The notes below the pieces were generated by a model. That model was not told the origin of the DNA. It was given only the letters and a program-made list of their open reading frames with translations, and searched no databases. Positions 24,140 to 34,775 of a stretch of DNA of 64,000 nt are shown here, in pieces. Source of the DNA: Thelonectria olida (Eukaryota > Ascomycota > Sordariomycetes > Hypocreales > Nectriaceae); assembly GCA_020736575.1 (NCBI GenBank), contig JAGPYM010000006.1, forward strand, positions 2,170,001-2,234,000, written 5' to 3'. A program made the translations under genes and the position numbers. Each line of letters starts with the position of its first letter. Positions within the stretch are counted from its first letter, which is position 1.

Positions 24140-25261
24140 GATCGACGGGCCGGCACCCCATCCGAGCTCGAAACTCAAACCCAATCGACGACGATTGATT
24201 AGCTTTCCCAGGAACACCAAGATACCAACCATCAAGACACGACACGACAGCGCTTTGGTTCAGATACGGGAGTGACTGAGGAAGCCATCCCGACTACCCA
24301 CTCCGGGGCAGTCGCATCTGCCGTTTTGGAGGCGTGTCTCGTCCAAAGTGGAAGGCCATAAAACCCAAGACACGAACAACCACCCGAGTGAGTTGTCTTG
24401 GATGCGATTGACTGTCCCCGGGTCCGGCCTGCTAACGTACCAAGCAAGAGGACAGAAAACGATTGTTCAGAGGAGCGGCGAAGTCCTCAGTTCGTGGTCT
24501 TGACCGGACGCAGTTGGCGAAAGGAACTGTCGGGAACGCCTCGAGCACCTTGACGCCTCGCCGGCCGTTCTAGGTACCGTCGCCAGTCCCCATCCGACGA
24601 TCTGCGAAGCCATACCCGTCCATCGACGAGGTGCTTGACTCTCGTGCAATCTAGACTTTGCCCAGTCATCTACAGGCGCGACGCCTTTACTTCAAGACAG
24701 CGTGAGTCCTCACTTCAATTTTTACCTTTCTGTCCCGGCACACTTTTTTCCCTTTTCTTTCTCAGAGATTGATGTAAAGTCAAATCTGTCTTTCCCGCCC
24801 GCGTCTTGAGTTTCAACACTCTCATCTTGAGTTTTGTTCCTGACGTTAGGGAAGTTTGGTCCTTCTTACCTGACCACTCTTTTCTTCTCGAAGGCCTAAG
24901 GGTCTTGTCTCGTACTTGGAAACCCTGTCAACCGTTCTATTCCAACGTTCTTTCTGGCAAAGCTTACAAAAACTAATTCTGGGAAAGAAGATTTACCTGA
25001 AGAAAAAATCTCGTCTCGGCGTCTTCCGTGGGAAACACCCTCAAGGTTGCCCAAGCCAGCACACTTACGAGCCAAATCGCTCCTGCCCTTTATAATCCCT
25101 CCCCCCCCCTCTCTGGCGTCTTTCCTTTCCAGACACCACAACATCTCATACCCATCACCTCACACCACGAAGGACACTTCACACTTCGCGATACGATACC
25201 ACTCTACCCACTACGCGTCACGCATTCAAAGGCATAATCTTGACGACCAATCAACAGGTAC

Positions 25262-25369
25262 ATGTCCAAGGCTCAAGCTCGAAGGCCGATCCATACCTTC
25301 AAACCTCTGAAGTCTCGTCACTGCGCGCAACAGCATCATCACATTTCCTCCGCACTTTCCCTCTCCTAG
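25262..25369 (+). promoter_or_regulatory. Candidate upstream ORF in the WOPR leader
   Basis: An ATG at 25262 opens a 35-codon frame that ends at TAG 25367-25369, about 195 bp before the WOPR start codon. If the transcript begins upstream of it, this frame could damp translation. The TAG also sits in a CTCCTAG context that could be an intron acceptor, so a leader intron is an alternative reading. Confidence 0.35.
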
Positions 25370-25563
25370 GTCTACTCCCAGGCCTTTCCTTCCCGGCGAA
25401 TCTCTCTACCATCGAACTCGGCTATCTCGACCTTCGAGTGACTTTGTCAACCTAGGGCGAGGCTTCAAGGTTCAAACTTCGCACGACAAGGCGTGTTTGA
25501 ACCAAGGTACCGACCGTTTACGCTATCATCTTCATTTTTAAAACCCAAGTATCATTTCTCACA

Positions 25564-26922
25564 ATGTCGAACCCGTTGGTGCCCACATTCGAGGGTTACA
25601 TCTCATCGACAATCGACGCTCTCGTCCTCTTCGAAGCCTGCCTATCAGGTCAGCTTACCCATGTCCCCCGCCGACCTCACGATCGGGAGCGCCAGGACCT
25701 TATCAAAAGCGGCTACGTTTTCATCTATGAGGAGCATGCTTCAGGAATTAAGCGCTGGACCGACGGCGTTTCGTGGAGCCCCAGCCGGATACTCAACAAC
25801 TTTCTCATCTATCGCGAGCTGGAAAAGCCATTTCCCCCGGGCGAAAAGAAGCGTGCCCTCAAAAAGATCAAGAAGCCACAGCTAGGTATCACCAAGAGTG
25901 ACAACAATTCTCGCTCAACAGGCACATGGAACAATGTGGACTTGAACGGGAGCCCTAAGGATCCTGAACGAGCCCTGATCGGTAGCCTCGTTGACTCGTA
26001 TCCATTCAAGCCTGGTGGTCTTATCAAGAAAACTATCAGTGTTACCTTTCACGGCGTTCCTCACCACCTGGTCAGCTACTACAGCGTGGCTGATGTCCAG
26101 AGTGGGCGCCTGACTACTCCCACAAAGCATCACACGCTTTGCAACACAGTACCTCGAACCGAGCTGCTCATGGGCCAAAACTTTCGATCCCCTATTGACG
26201 AGACCGAAGTTGGCGACGACCGCTACACCATACAGCCTGTGTACTCAATGGGCATGGACTATGGTCCTGGGGCGAGCGTCCTTCAGCGGGCCATGTCCGT
26301 CCCATCCTTCCAATCTCATCTCCCCCCGCATTATGCGGCAGCACCCGCCCACTTCGGCTTTCAATCTCATACTCATCAGCTCCCTCCTCCTCAGGCTTCT
26401 GCCCACCAACAGCACCATGGCTACGCCAACCAGATGGCCCCCAGCCCTTCTCCTGTGCAGTACCAGCCCTTGAGCCAGAGCAACTACTCTCTTGATCCAA
26501 GCAGGGGAGCCAACAGGTACCCGACGGCAGCCGCCATGGCTCAAGAATTCCCCCGAAATATGCCAACCCAGGACATGCCACGACGACATTCCACCTTCGA
26601 AGTCCATCAGCATCCAGACCTCTCAGGCATGCCCATGATGAGTTCCTCTGCTTATAACTATCTCCCACAACGAGCAGTCCCCCTGGCTGCGGGCCACGAA
26701 CATAGCTTCTCATCTCCTCGACAGATCAAGGGAGAGCCCAGTGAGGCAGATAATGGGACCTCACAACAATTCCTCGAAGAGAACAAGTCATACGAGCTGG
26801 ACGAAAATACTGGTTCTTGGAACTTTGACACTATTGATGGTGGCCAGGGCCTTGATGGAAACCAGGAAGACCAGTACTACCCCCCCAATGGCCAAAACAA
26901 CGGCTCGTGGTCACAACACTAG
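25564..26922 (+). CDS. SGE1: WOPR-domain transcriptional regulator, Sge1/Ryp1/Wor1 type
   Basis: WOPR proteins are DNA-binding master regulators of morphology, effector expression and secondary metabolism in fungi. The intronless frame gives 452 residues. The first WOPR half is clear at residues about 8-90: FEGYISSTIDALVLFEACLSG split before QLTHVPRRPHDRERQ, then SGYVFIYEEHASGIKRWTDG and WSPSRILNNFLIYREL. The second half is at about 150-210 with GGLIKKTISVTFHG, HHLVSYYSVADV and RLTTPTKH. The wording of the first half fits the Sge1/Ryp1 clade rather than Pac2. The C-terminal half is Gln, Pro, His and Ser rich, as in activation regions of this family. The long gene-poor region upstream and the CT-rich leader suggest complex transcriptional and translational control. 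Confidence 0.95.
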   Translation: MSNPLVPTFEGYISSTIDALVLFEACLSGQLTHVPRRPHDRERQDLIKSGYVFIYEEHASGIKRWTDGVSWSPSRILNNFLIYRELEKPFPPGEKKRALKKIKKPQLGITKSDNNSRSTGTWNNVDLNGSPKDPERALIGSLVDSYPFKPGGLIKKTISVTFHGVPHHLVSYYSVADVQSGRLTTPTKHHTLCNTVPRTELLMGQNFRSPIDETEVGDDRYTIQPVYSMGMDYGPGASVLQRAMSVPSFQSHLPPHYAAAPAHFGFQSHTHQLPPPQASAHQQHHGYANQMAPSPSPVQYQPLSQSNYSLDPSRGANRYPTAAAMAQEFPRNMPTQDMPRRHSTFEVHQHPDLSGMPMMSSSAYNYLPQRAVPLAAGHEHSFSSPRQIKGEPSEADNGTSQQFLEENKSYELDENTGSWNFDTIDGGQGLDGNQEDQYYPPNGQNNGSWSQH

Positions 26923-27640
26923 TACTTACTATGATGTGTAGTGTTGTCCGGCCCTTGGCGCAGGTCGCGCCACCTGTATTGATAAATAGATACCAAGATA
27001 CCTTTTAACGAAGTCGACCTTTCTGTTTTCACAACTTCACAGCGCGTTGTTATGAAGCCATGTTAGGGGTTTGTTAATGAAATTAAGTTGTTTTATTTTA
27101 TGCTTTGCAACAAAATTACATAACATTCAATGTATATAGTATAGTTAACATTGCACATACTTACTTACAAAAAAATGGAAAAATTTCAACTACGACTCTG
27201 TACATAAACGTTCTATTTTTATTCAAAATCGATTCTTAAATCTAAAGACCTTCAAAGAAAGACAGTGCCGAAGTTGCGAGGTGACGGTGAGGTGGTTCCC
27301 AACTCTATATCTTTGGAACATCTCTATACCGGGGCATCAAAATGTGTCTGACTAAAAATACCCGCCTAACTAGATATGGGACGTGCCCACATCGGCGCGT
27401 CCCATGCACTCCATGGTGAGAGCTCCAACCGCAGCGGAGTGCTGCCTTGGCACCTAGTTAGTCTACGCATCGCAGTGTAACGTACCTACCTCCCTTGCGG
27501 CTGCCCAACTCCAACCTTGAGCACTGAAAAGCGAGCGTGCAGATGTGTGAACATTCTCTACCGGCTGGACAGCTCTGAGCTCTTACGACGTGAGAAACAT
27601 CGCTCCTAGCTCGACGGCGAAGAGCTATTAGGTACCCGAC
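26923..27640. other. Spacer between the WOPR gene and SEC15
   Basis: About 720 bp holding the 3' flank of the WOPR gene, AT-rich near 27060-27240, and the SEC15 promoter. Nothing else is recognised. Confidence 0.55.
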
Positions 27641-30486
27641 ATGCCTCGACGTCCACCAGCTGTGGATGATTATGCATTTGCAGTGCCGAATGTGAAGCTT
27701 GCCCTCGCCCTCGCGACCCGCCTCCCCAGTTCGTGTGCTGACGACCTTGTTCTCCTCAGGTTATCCACGCCTCTACCGATACCGATTTCCTCGACCAACT
27801 GATCCCAGTCCTGAAAGACGCCTCCCACTCTAATCGCACTCCAATATTGACACAGTGCTTCAATCGATACTACGAAGACCGTGAAGCCGAGATCGAGCGC
27901 ATCGGCCTTACAAAGCATGAGGAGTTTCTTGATTCTGTGAATCGCCTTCAACATGTTCGGGAGGGCACTGTCACCTTGACCGCCGAGATTCTGAAGCTCA
28001 ACCAGTCGATTCAGACTAGCACCGAGAAGCTGGCTGAGCAAAAGGGTGCTCTTGTGAACACCAAGGCAGTCCGCCAGAACATCGCCGATGCCACCGATGC
28101 CCTGAAAGAGTCGCTCAAGATTCTCCATGCAGTCAATAATGCCCATGACCTGGTCCGCCGTAAACAGTACTATGGCGCCCTCAAATCTCTGGAAGATCTC
28201 CAAAATGAGTACCTCGTTCCTATTATTCAGAACCGTTATGCCACGCAGCATCGGCTGGCCGATGTCATACAAAAGTCCATTCCCGCCTCCCAGAAAGCCA
28301 TCTCTGAAGCCGTCATGACTGACCTCAATACATGGCTGTTCCGGATTCGCGAGACATCCCAGTTCCTCGGTGAAGTCGCTTTCTATCACACCGAGCTTAG
28401 ACGGTCACGCCAGCGAACTCGTGTTGAAATAGACTCATTCCTTGGGAATTTCAAGTTGAACTCGGCCATCGAGCTTGTCAATGATGAAAATGAAGAGTTC
28501 GACGTGCTGGACAACGAGGAACTCCAGGTAGACTTCACGCCCCTTTTTGAAGCCCTTCACATCCACGAAGCTCTAGGTCAAACGGACAAGTTCCGTTCTG
28601 AGTATGCTGCTACTCGAAGACAGCAAAAGGACCTCCTCCTGCCTAGCTCCGTCGATCTTTTGGCGGAGGATGAGTCTTCGTTGAGCAGCTTGTTGGAAGG
28701 GATTGCTGGCTTCTCCATCATCGAGAAGGCTACGATGCGAAAAGTCCCCCACTTGCGCTCTGCGGCTGATGTGAGCATGCTTTTTTCTTGCACTCGATTC
28801 AATTTGCATAGCTGACTTCCCTACTTTCTCCAGATCGAGGAGCTCTGGGAGTCGATGTGTAGTGCTGCCATAAAGCTGACGTCCAAAGCCCTGGGCACTG
28901 TGACCAATGCTGAGGTTCTGCTCAAAATCAAAGGCTTTATCGCCCTATTTATTCAAACGATGGAGGTGAGTACATTAGCCTTTGTGTGAAGACATGTAAA
29001 CTAAAGGCACTAGGGTTGGGGATACACTGTTACTATGCTTGATAACTTCCTCCTTACTCTATTCGATAAATACGCCGAACTCCTAAAGAGACGATTTAGT
29101 GAAGATTTCCAGGAAGTCCGTATGATCGAACCATAGATTGGGAATGATGCTGACGAGAAGTTCTCAGATTGTGTCCACTGACGACTACATGCCAATGGCC
29201 ATTAACTCGCCCGAGGAATACGCGAAGGTCGTAAACGTCAGCTGGTTTGCTCAGGAGAAACCGGCCGAGGAGCTTACGTATGTTGCAAGATGAGCAGTAC
29301 AGTACCTTGATGGAAGAGATGCTAACAAATAAATAGTTTTCCCTGTGTTCTCCCATTCTCCCAGATGTACCCACTCTGCTGCATTGATATTCGGAATTTC
29401 CTCAACCAGTTCTACTTCTTCTCCGATGACCATTTCCAGCACCCCAACGTCATCGACGAGACCCTAAAGAAGGTAAGGCTTTGCGCTGGAGAATTGCGAC
29501 TCGGAATATCACTAAAAAGGCGAACAGTCGTTAGATGAGCTGCTCACCGAGAAAGTCTGCAAGTCCCTGGTTGAGCGCCTAAGCTCTCAATATCTGGGAC
29601 AGATAGTGCAGATTCTCATCAACCTGGAGCATTTTGAGATAGCTTGCCAAGAGCTGGAACAGCTGCTCATTCGCGCTCGCTCATCTACATCAGCAGGTGG
29701 CCCTCTTAAACTAAGCGCAACTGACCACTTCAGAGACAATAAGAAAACGGCAGAGAAGCGTATCTTTGAGCTGGTCAACTCAAAGATCGACGATCTTGTT
29801 GACACAGCAGAATACGACTGGTGAGTGGTTCAAAAACAGAGTCTGATGGAAGTGGCTGACGATATGCATGCAGGACGGCATTGGCAGTGGCAAGCGAACC
29901 AAGCAACTACATGCAGACCCTGACGAGATATCTATCTAACATAATGGGCTCAACCCTACTGGGGCTTCCACGAGAGATCAAGGAATTGATCTACTTTGAT
30001 GCCCTGAGTCACACTGCTAGCAAGATTTTGGTGAGTGTTCTACGTGTACTTCGTAGTCAATCTATGCGAATGTTGCGTACTGACATGCCATCAAGGCACT
30101 GCCTTTATCGTCGGATGTAAAGCACATCAATCCAAACGGGGTGTCCGCGCTGGCGCAGGACGTGCAATACCTCACCGAATTCGTTGACAGCCTTGAAAAC
30201 GGTCAGATGCTTCGTGAAAACCTTGATGAGCTCCAGCAAACCATCAACCTCCTGCAATCTGATAACCACGACGAATTCTTTGATATTTCTTCGCGGAACA
30301 AGAAATACGGGCGCGTAGACGCTCTAAATGGACCGATGCTGTTGGAAAAGTACGTTTTCATTGAGAGACGGGGGTTTGGAAGACACATTTGCTGACCAGG
30401 TCTGCAGGTTAACGCCTATTACACAGAGTCCAGTTAGAAGCGCACCGCTGGCTAACTTTTCGTCGCGATTTGGAATGATGAAATGA
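27641..30486 (+). CDS. SEC15: Exocyst complex component Sec15
   Basis: Sec15 is the exocyst subunit that links the Rab GTPase Sec4 on secretory vesicles to the tethering complex at the plasma membrane. Ten exons join in phase to give 774 residues, the expected size: 27641-27691, 27760-28770, 28834-28965, 29014-29115, 29168-29277, 29337-29472, 29528-29820, 29874-30030, 30096-30349, 30408-30486. The N-terminal part is helical with a coiled-coil look (LKLNQSIQTSTEKLAEQKGA). The family-typical block VRRKQYYGALKSLEDLQNEYL is present (shown as QYYGALKSLEDLQNEYL), then LLEGIAGFSIIEKATMRKVP and the C-terminal domain with DALSHTASKILALPLSSDVK. The 51-nt first exon starts at MPRRPPAVDDYAF. The last exon was placed by phase. 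The gene is convergent with HapE. Confidence 0.93.
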
Positions 30487-30766
30487 ACAGGGCAAAGAGG
30501 AGTCTTCACACAAGCTGTCAATATACTGACAGCAAACCTAACATGTTATTGGAAGGAATGTCTTCACTGTAATGTGCGATTGCGACAGGCAGAGGTATGC
30601 CTGGCAAGCAAGCTACCTACGTCAAACAAAGCATGAGTCCGTTGCGCCAAGCCCTTCCCACTATTTCCGCGTCACGTCGAGTGTCGCCATATTTGTACAC
30701 CCACGGTGACCCAGTAGATTCTGCCAACAATCTGAGTTACATAGCCCATGATTGGTATCGAGAGAA

Positions 30767-31884
30767 TCACTCAAATTCCTCATTCGCCATTGGTGCCTAG
30801 GGTTTGTTAGTCAGCCATGGGTTTGGACGGTCGATAAGAAAACCACGAAAAGAAAGCAAAGAGAGTTGGTCTTGAACATACTTGCTGAGCCTGCATGGTG
30901 TTATAGGGATACATGCCCTCCATCTCTCCATACATATTGGGGGGTTGAGTCTGGCCGTATGCAGCTGAGGGACCCGCAGCAACCTGTCCCGGATACATAT
31001 TAGGGTTCTGGCGATAGTCCTGGTCGGGGCCTAGGGCATGACCGCCCATGTAGTCAGTAGGGCCCATGGTGTGCGATGATGAGTGGTTTTGCGGCTGGGC
31101 CATGTTGGTGTGCTGGCCGGGTATCTGGGGCTGTCCGGTGGCGGGAACCGCCTGGGCGGCGGCGCCAGGCTGCGTTGTAGATCGCTTGTTGTGAGCTGCG
31201 GCTTCCTCGCGGGGCACAATGTCGATGAGGAAGTCAAACATGTCGGACTTGGCGAGAGCAGAGGCGATATCGGACCTCTGCAGGGTGCGGCGCTTGTTCT
31301 CCTCGGCGTGAATCCAGGCGCGCATAGTCAGCTCTGTGATGAAGATGTCGCAGCCCTTGGCGAAGAGGATGGGAGCCTCAGCGGATATCATCTTGACTTC
31401 GGGATCGGCCTTCATGACCTTCTTGATGCGCGCGAGTGGCAGCTGGTGAATCTTGTAGTCATGGGTGTCGTTCTCGAGGTGGTTGATAGTGTGCTGCCAG
31501 TACGTGGTCAGGATGTCCTTGTATTGACCGGTGAGGCCTTGGTGAGCCTGGATGATCTACGTTAGCGACTCCCGGGGCTTTGAAAGAGGACTGGTTCGCG
31601 GCTCACATTCGCCCATGGGCCTGTATAAAGCTCCGAGGGGGCAAAGCCTTGAGAGGCCAACTAGGAACTTAGAGTTAGGACATCGCGCAAAGTCGCGAGA
31701 AGTGAAGTTCCCATACCTGTGCACAGGCGCCTGCGCGTCCAAGAGTCAGCAAGAAATGCCGGGAAACAGAGAGGTCGCATTGACAAAACAACTTACCATA
31801 ATGGCCACCTTGACTAGAATCGTAAACTGGCCTCTGCCGGTTTTGCTGAGAGTGCGACGAAGCGGAACTGTTCTGCGGATCCAT
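30767..31884 (-). CDS. hapE: CCAAT-binding factor subunit HapE/Hap5 (NF-YC)
   Basis: HapE pairs with HapC through histone folds and binds CCAAT boxes with HapB. In fungi it also recruits partners such as Hap4 or HapX. Five exons (31797-31884, 31717-31730, 31607-31660, 30882-31556, 30767-30796) join in phase to give 286 residues. The histone fold is clear: [38 protein letters not shown] and [20 protein letters not shown]. The fungal block just before it is present ([25 protein letters not shown]). The C-terminus is Gln, Pro, Tyr and Met rich and ends PMANEEFE. Exon 2 is only 14 nt, decided by phase and by GCAG/GTATG borders. The gene diverges from FCF2 over 344 bp that contain two CCAAT boxes. 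Confidence 0.93.
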
Positions 31885-32228
31885 GATGGCGATGGATATT
31901 ATTCTAGAGAAAGGCGTAAACAATGAGAGGTTGGCGATGACGATTGGGCCTCAAGCTTGTTGGCGGGAAGTGCCGCACTGCCACACCTCCACTTTTTCGC
32001 GACTTCGAGGATGCAAGATGGTGTGATGATAAGCCAAAACTTTGAGATCGCTAGCAACCACTCCACAACACTCAGGTCTTCTCTTAACTTCCCTTAATTC
32101 ACTAGCCACACCAGCCTTCTAAGCGCATAATTGCCCCACCAAGCCATTTTTTTTTTTCCCAATGCCTTTTCTTCGACGCGCCGCTACTTGATTTCTTTTG
32201 AGATTTCCTCCTTCGTTGACAGCGGACC
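31885..32228. promoter_or_regulatory. Divergent HapE/FCF2 promoter with two CCAAT boxes
   Basis: 344 bp separate the two starts. CCAAT occurs on the minus strand at 31943-31947 and on the plus strand at 32159-32163. They flank the likely core promoters of the two genes and suggest that the Hap complex may act on its own subunit gene. Confidence 0.5.
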
Positions 32229-33053
32229 ATGACAGACATCTCGGATGATCAGGTCGATGAGCTGCTGCGCCAGGCGGAGCAGCGTCTGAAAAACGATGCT
32301 GCATCCGCCGTCACTGTCCCAACTACCGCGGTCGTTGGGGTGAAGTTTGATGCTTCGAAGACTGTCCAGTCGCAGCCCAGCAGTAACAGCGACAGCAGCG
32401 AGGATTTGTCTGTTCGAGCACCCCCTCAACCACGAACGGGACAAAAAGCCCAAGCAAAGGTAAGAGCATGATTCATCCCACCATTGGCTTTTACACGCGT
32501 TTTCCTCTCCCTTCCGAATGATGAGAACTAGCCCTCATGGCATACTTGACATGGGACAAGCATCCGTTTTGGATCATAGGACCATGGCCTCATGATTTCC
32601 TTTTCATAGTTACTCTGACAACGTTCCTTGCACACAATTGCGCATGACTCCTTGAAATGGCTCGAGAGAACCTAAGGGCTGACGTTCCGGACACAGGCTA
32701 CAGCAGGATCCCAGTGGTTCGACCTCCCCAAGACCGAACTCACGCCTGAGTTCAAGCGAGACTGGCAACTGCTTCGCATGCGAGGCGTGCTGGACCCCAA
32801 GCACCAGAAGAAGGCGCTCCGAGCGAGTGCGCCCGAGTATTCCCACGTCGGCGAGATCGTTGCCGGACCAACCGAGTTCTACAGCGCCCGGTTAACCCGA
32901 AAGGAGAGGAAGGGCACGATTCTCGAGGAAGTAATGAGCTCCTACGATGGCGACAAGTTCGCCGCCAAGTATGCTGGCATCCAGAAGCAAAAGGCTAGCG
33001 GCAAAAAGGCCTTTTACAAGAAATTGGTGGCCCAACGCCGAAAGAGAAATTAA
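32229..33053 (+). CDS. FCF2: Pre-rRNA processing protein Fcf2
   Basis: Fcf2 is a nucleolar protein needed for the early cleavages that make 18S rRNA. Two exons (32229-32459 and 32697-33053) join in phase to give 195 residues. The N-terminal third is acidic and serine-rich (DDQVDELLRQAEQRLKN). The conserved Fcf2 domain follows: WFDLPKTELTPEFKRDWQLL, RGVLDPKHQKKALRA and VGEIVAGPTEFYSARLTRKE, where the last block is the family signature. The C-terminus is strongly basic (KLVAQRRKRN), fitting nucleolar location. The single intron is 237 nt, about four times longer than most in this window. It shares a 344-bp divergent promoter with HapE. Confidence 0.93.
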
Positions 33054-33441
33054 ATATTCCATTGCTACTTGTTTTCCATGTTCCTTGCCAAAACCTCAGT
33101 GACGACGACCGTAGTAAGAAGTGGTAAAGAGCCGATGCATTTTTGGCGTTTCCCAGAACAAGAAGACTGCTCCCTCTGCGCTCCCATATATTACTGTATT
33201 CTCTTGAACCTCGGGACTTTGTAAGTTGTGAAATATGTTGGGAAGTTCGAAACAAGCTTGGTTTAGAAAAGCATGAGTATTCTGATACTGTGCCACTGCC
33301 GCTGTTGTTCAATTCGGGCTTCTTGTGAATCAGCGGCTTTGGTGGCTTTGTGCTGAAGTGGTCCGAGCGTCAGAACTCACGTTTTCTGTTGCCGGCATGG
33401 GGTCCAATTTTAAACCTCATCATCGTCAAATGTAAAGCACA

Positions 33442-34312
33442 ATGCTGCGCCAAAGTTTTCGGTCCCTCGTGCGCCTGCCAGTATGACCAAACATTCAATT
33501 ACGTCCGTGGGAGCCGTGTTGCTAACTTTTGTCTCCAGGCCGAGGCGCAATGGATTGCCTGTCGGGCTAAGAGCACTTTGTACGTTGCGAACGGTCGTTC
33601 TTTCGAACCTCAACCTCCCCCAGCCTTGAGCTCCCGCTCTCGCCTCGAATATGCGCTGACTAGCTATAGGGCATCGCCTGGTGACATGGTGCCTAATAAA
33701 ATCGAAGAAGCCCAACCCAAGACCGAGCCGACGAAGCCATCGCGGTACCCTCGATCGCTCGAGGCCTTGCACCTAAAGCCACTAAGACGGGAGGCAGAAT
33801 ACGGCATCCCCTCGTGCGACCTTCAATTCCGCTCCTATAGCGTGCAACCTCTCGAGTTCTTTTGCGACTTTGCCCTTCGAGCCGCCTACTACCTCGGCCT
33901 GCCCGCCTATGGCCCCGTCCCGCTGCCACGCATCACCGAGCGATGGACGGTCCCCAAGAGTCACTTCATCTTCAAGAAGGCCCAAGAAAACTTCGAGCGG
34001 AAAACGTTGCGACGCCTGATTCAGATCCGAGATGGGGACCCGGAGACGGTGCAGCTGTGGCTTGCCTACCTGCGCAAGCATCAGTACTACGGCGTTGGTA
34101 TGAAGGCCAACTTCTGGGAGTTCAGCAAGCCCGGTGTGGGCAAAGAGATGGATACGCTCCCCGAGGAACAGCAAGGCCAAATCGAAGCCAGGTGGGCGCA
34201 CCTCGGCCAGACCAAGACGATTGGCACTGCTGAGAAGGTGGAAGAGCTGCTCAACTCCCGACGGTTCCGTGAGGCGGCGGGCCTGAAGGTGCCACCCACG
34301 ACCCAAGTGTAG
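33442..34312 (+). CDS. RSM10: Mitochondrial ribosomal protein uS10m (Rsm10)
   Basis: Rsm10 is the S10 protein of the mitochondrial small ribosomal subunit. Two exons (33442-33480 and 33539-34312) join in phase to give 270 residues. I chose the 39-nt first exon because it encodes MLRQSFRSLVRLP, a textbook mitochondrial presequence, and is followed by GTATG, a GCTAAC branch site and CTCCAG. Reading straight through instead gives an unlikely N-terminus. The S10 domain covers roughly residues 110-210, with LRREAEYGIPSCDLQFRSYS, PLEFFCDFALRAAYYLGLP, ERWTVPKSHFIFKKAQENFE and LRRLIQIRDGDPETVQLWL. The next gene downstream on the same strand also serves mitochondrial translation. Confidence 0.93.
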
Positions 34313-34775
34313 GAGTGATGTGAAGGGCGAATGGGCTAACGAGGAGGAGGAGGATATCCCAGGAAGAAGCCCTTCCCTTTGAGGAACATCTCCCATATTG
34401 GCAATGAATGGTGACACTGCCAATGGTCGGGAAGCACTTGTATCTATCATCGTGTGTACAATAGGCTGTTGGAGAGGACTTGAGGCTTTCTAAATCACGC
34501 CCGGGGCATAAACAAAAAGGTACCCATTTACTTGAATTTGCCGTGACAATGGGGAGGTGAGGAAGAGGTGTATAGTACGAACGGTAAGGGACAGGTCAAG
34601 CACGATGCTAGCCACAACCACAATGTGTCTTTGTAGGGCATACATAATCCATCCAAAAGCACATTCTTTCTGATCCATTATAGGTCTTTGCAGATGTTGA
34701 GAGAATGCAGAATGGAAGATGCAGGAGATAGATGTCCCGAGGATAAAAGACATGGGCATCGCGCATCCCCGTTAG
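34313..34775. other. Spacer between RSM10 and MSW1
   Basis: About 460 bp between two co-directional genes. No gene or clear regulatory motif was recognised. Confidence 0.5.

Larger units (their letters stand above)
15617..25563. other. Gene-poor ~9.9 kb upstream region of the WOPR regulator gene
   Basis: No reading frame here looks like a conserved protein. The open frames are low-complexity, overlap each other on both strands and lack recognisable motifs. The region holds many simple repeats: TG-rich runs near 16530 and 17440, an ATC/ATCAGC repeat near 18195-18235 and 19782-19810, an alternating GC run at 20455-20471, a C15 tract at 23770-23784 and an AC repeat at 24112-24139. The last about 2 kb is CT-rich and leader-like. 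Long upstream regions are known for WOPR genes such as Candida WOR1, so this is most simply read as extended regulatory DNA and a long 5' leader. Non-coding transcripts are possible but cannot be seen from sequence. Confidence 0.65.

Noticed and set aside
32460..32696. Possible C/D snoRNA in the long FCF2 intron (ATGATGA at 32518, CTGA at 32614)
   Set aside because: No terminal stem forms between the flanks of the two boxes and no clear guide element is seen. The boxes are short enough to occur by chance.
33350..33538. Longer N-terminus for RSM10 by reading straight upstream
   Set aside because: It gives a cysteine-rich non-targeting N-terminus, while splicing at 33481-33538 gives a classic mitochondrial presequence with good splice signals.
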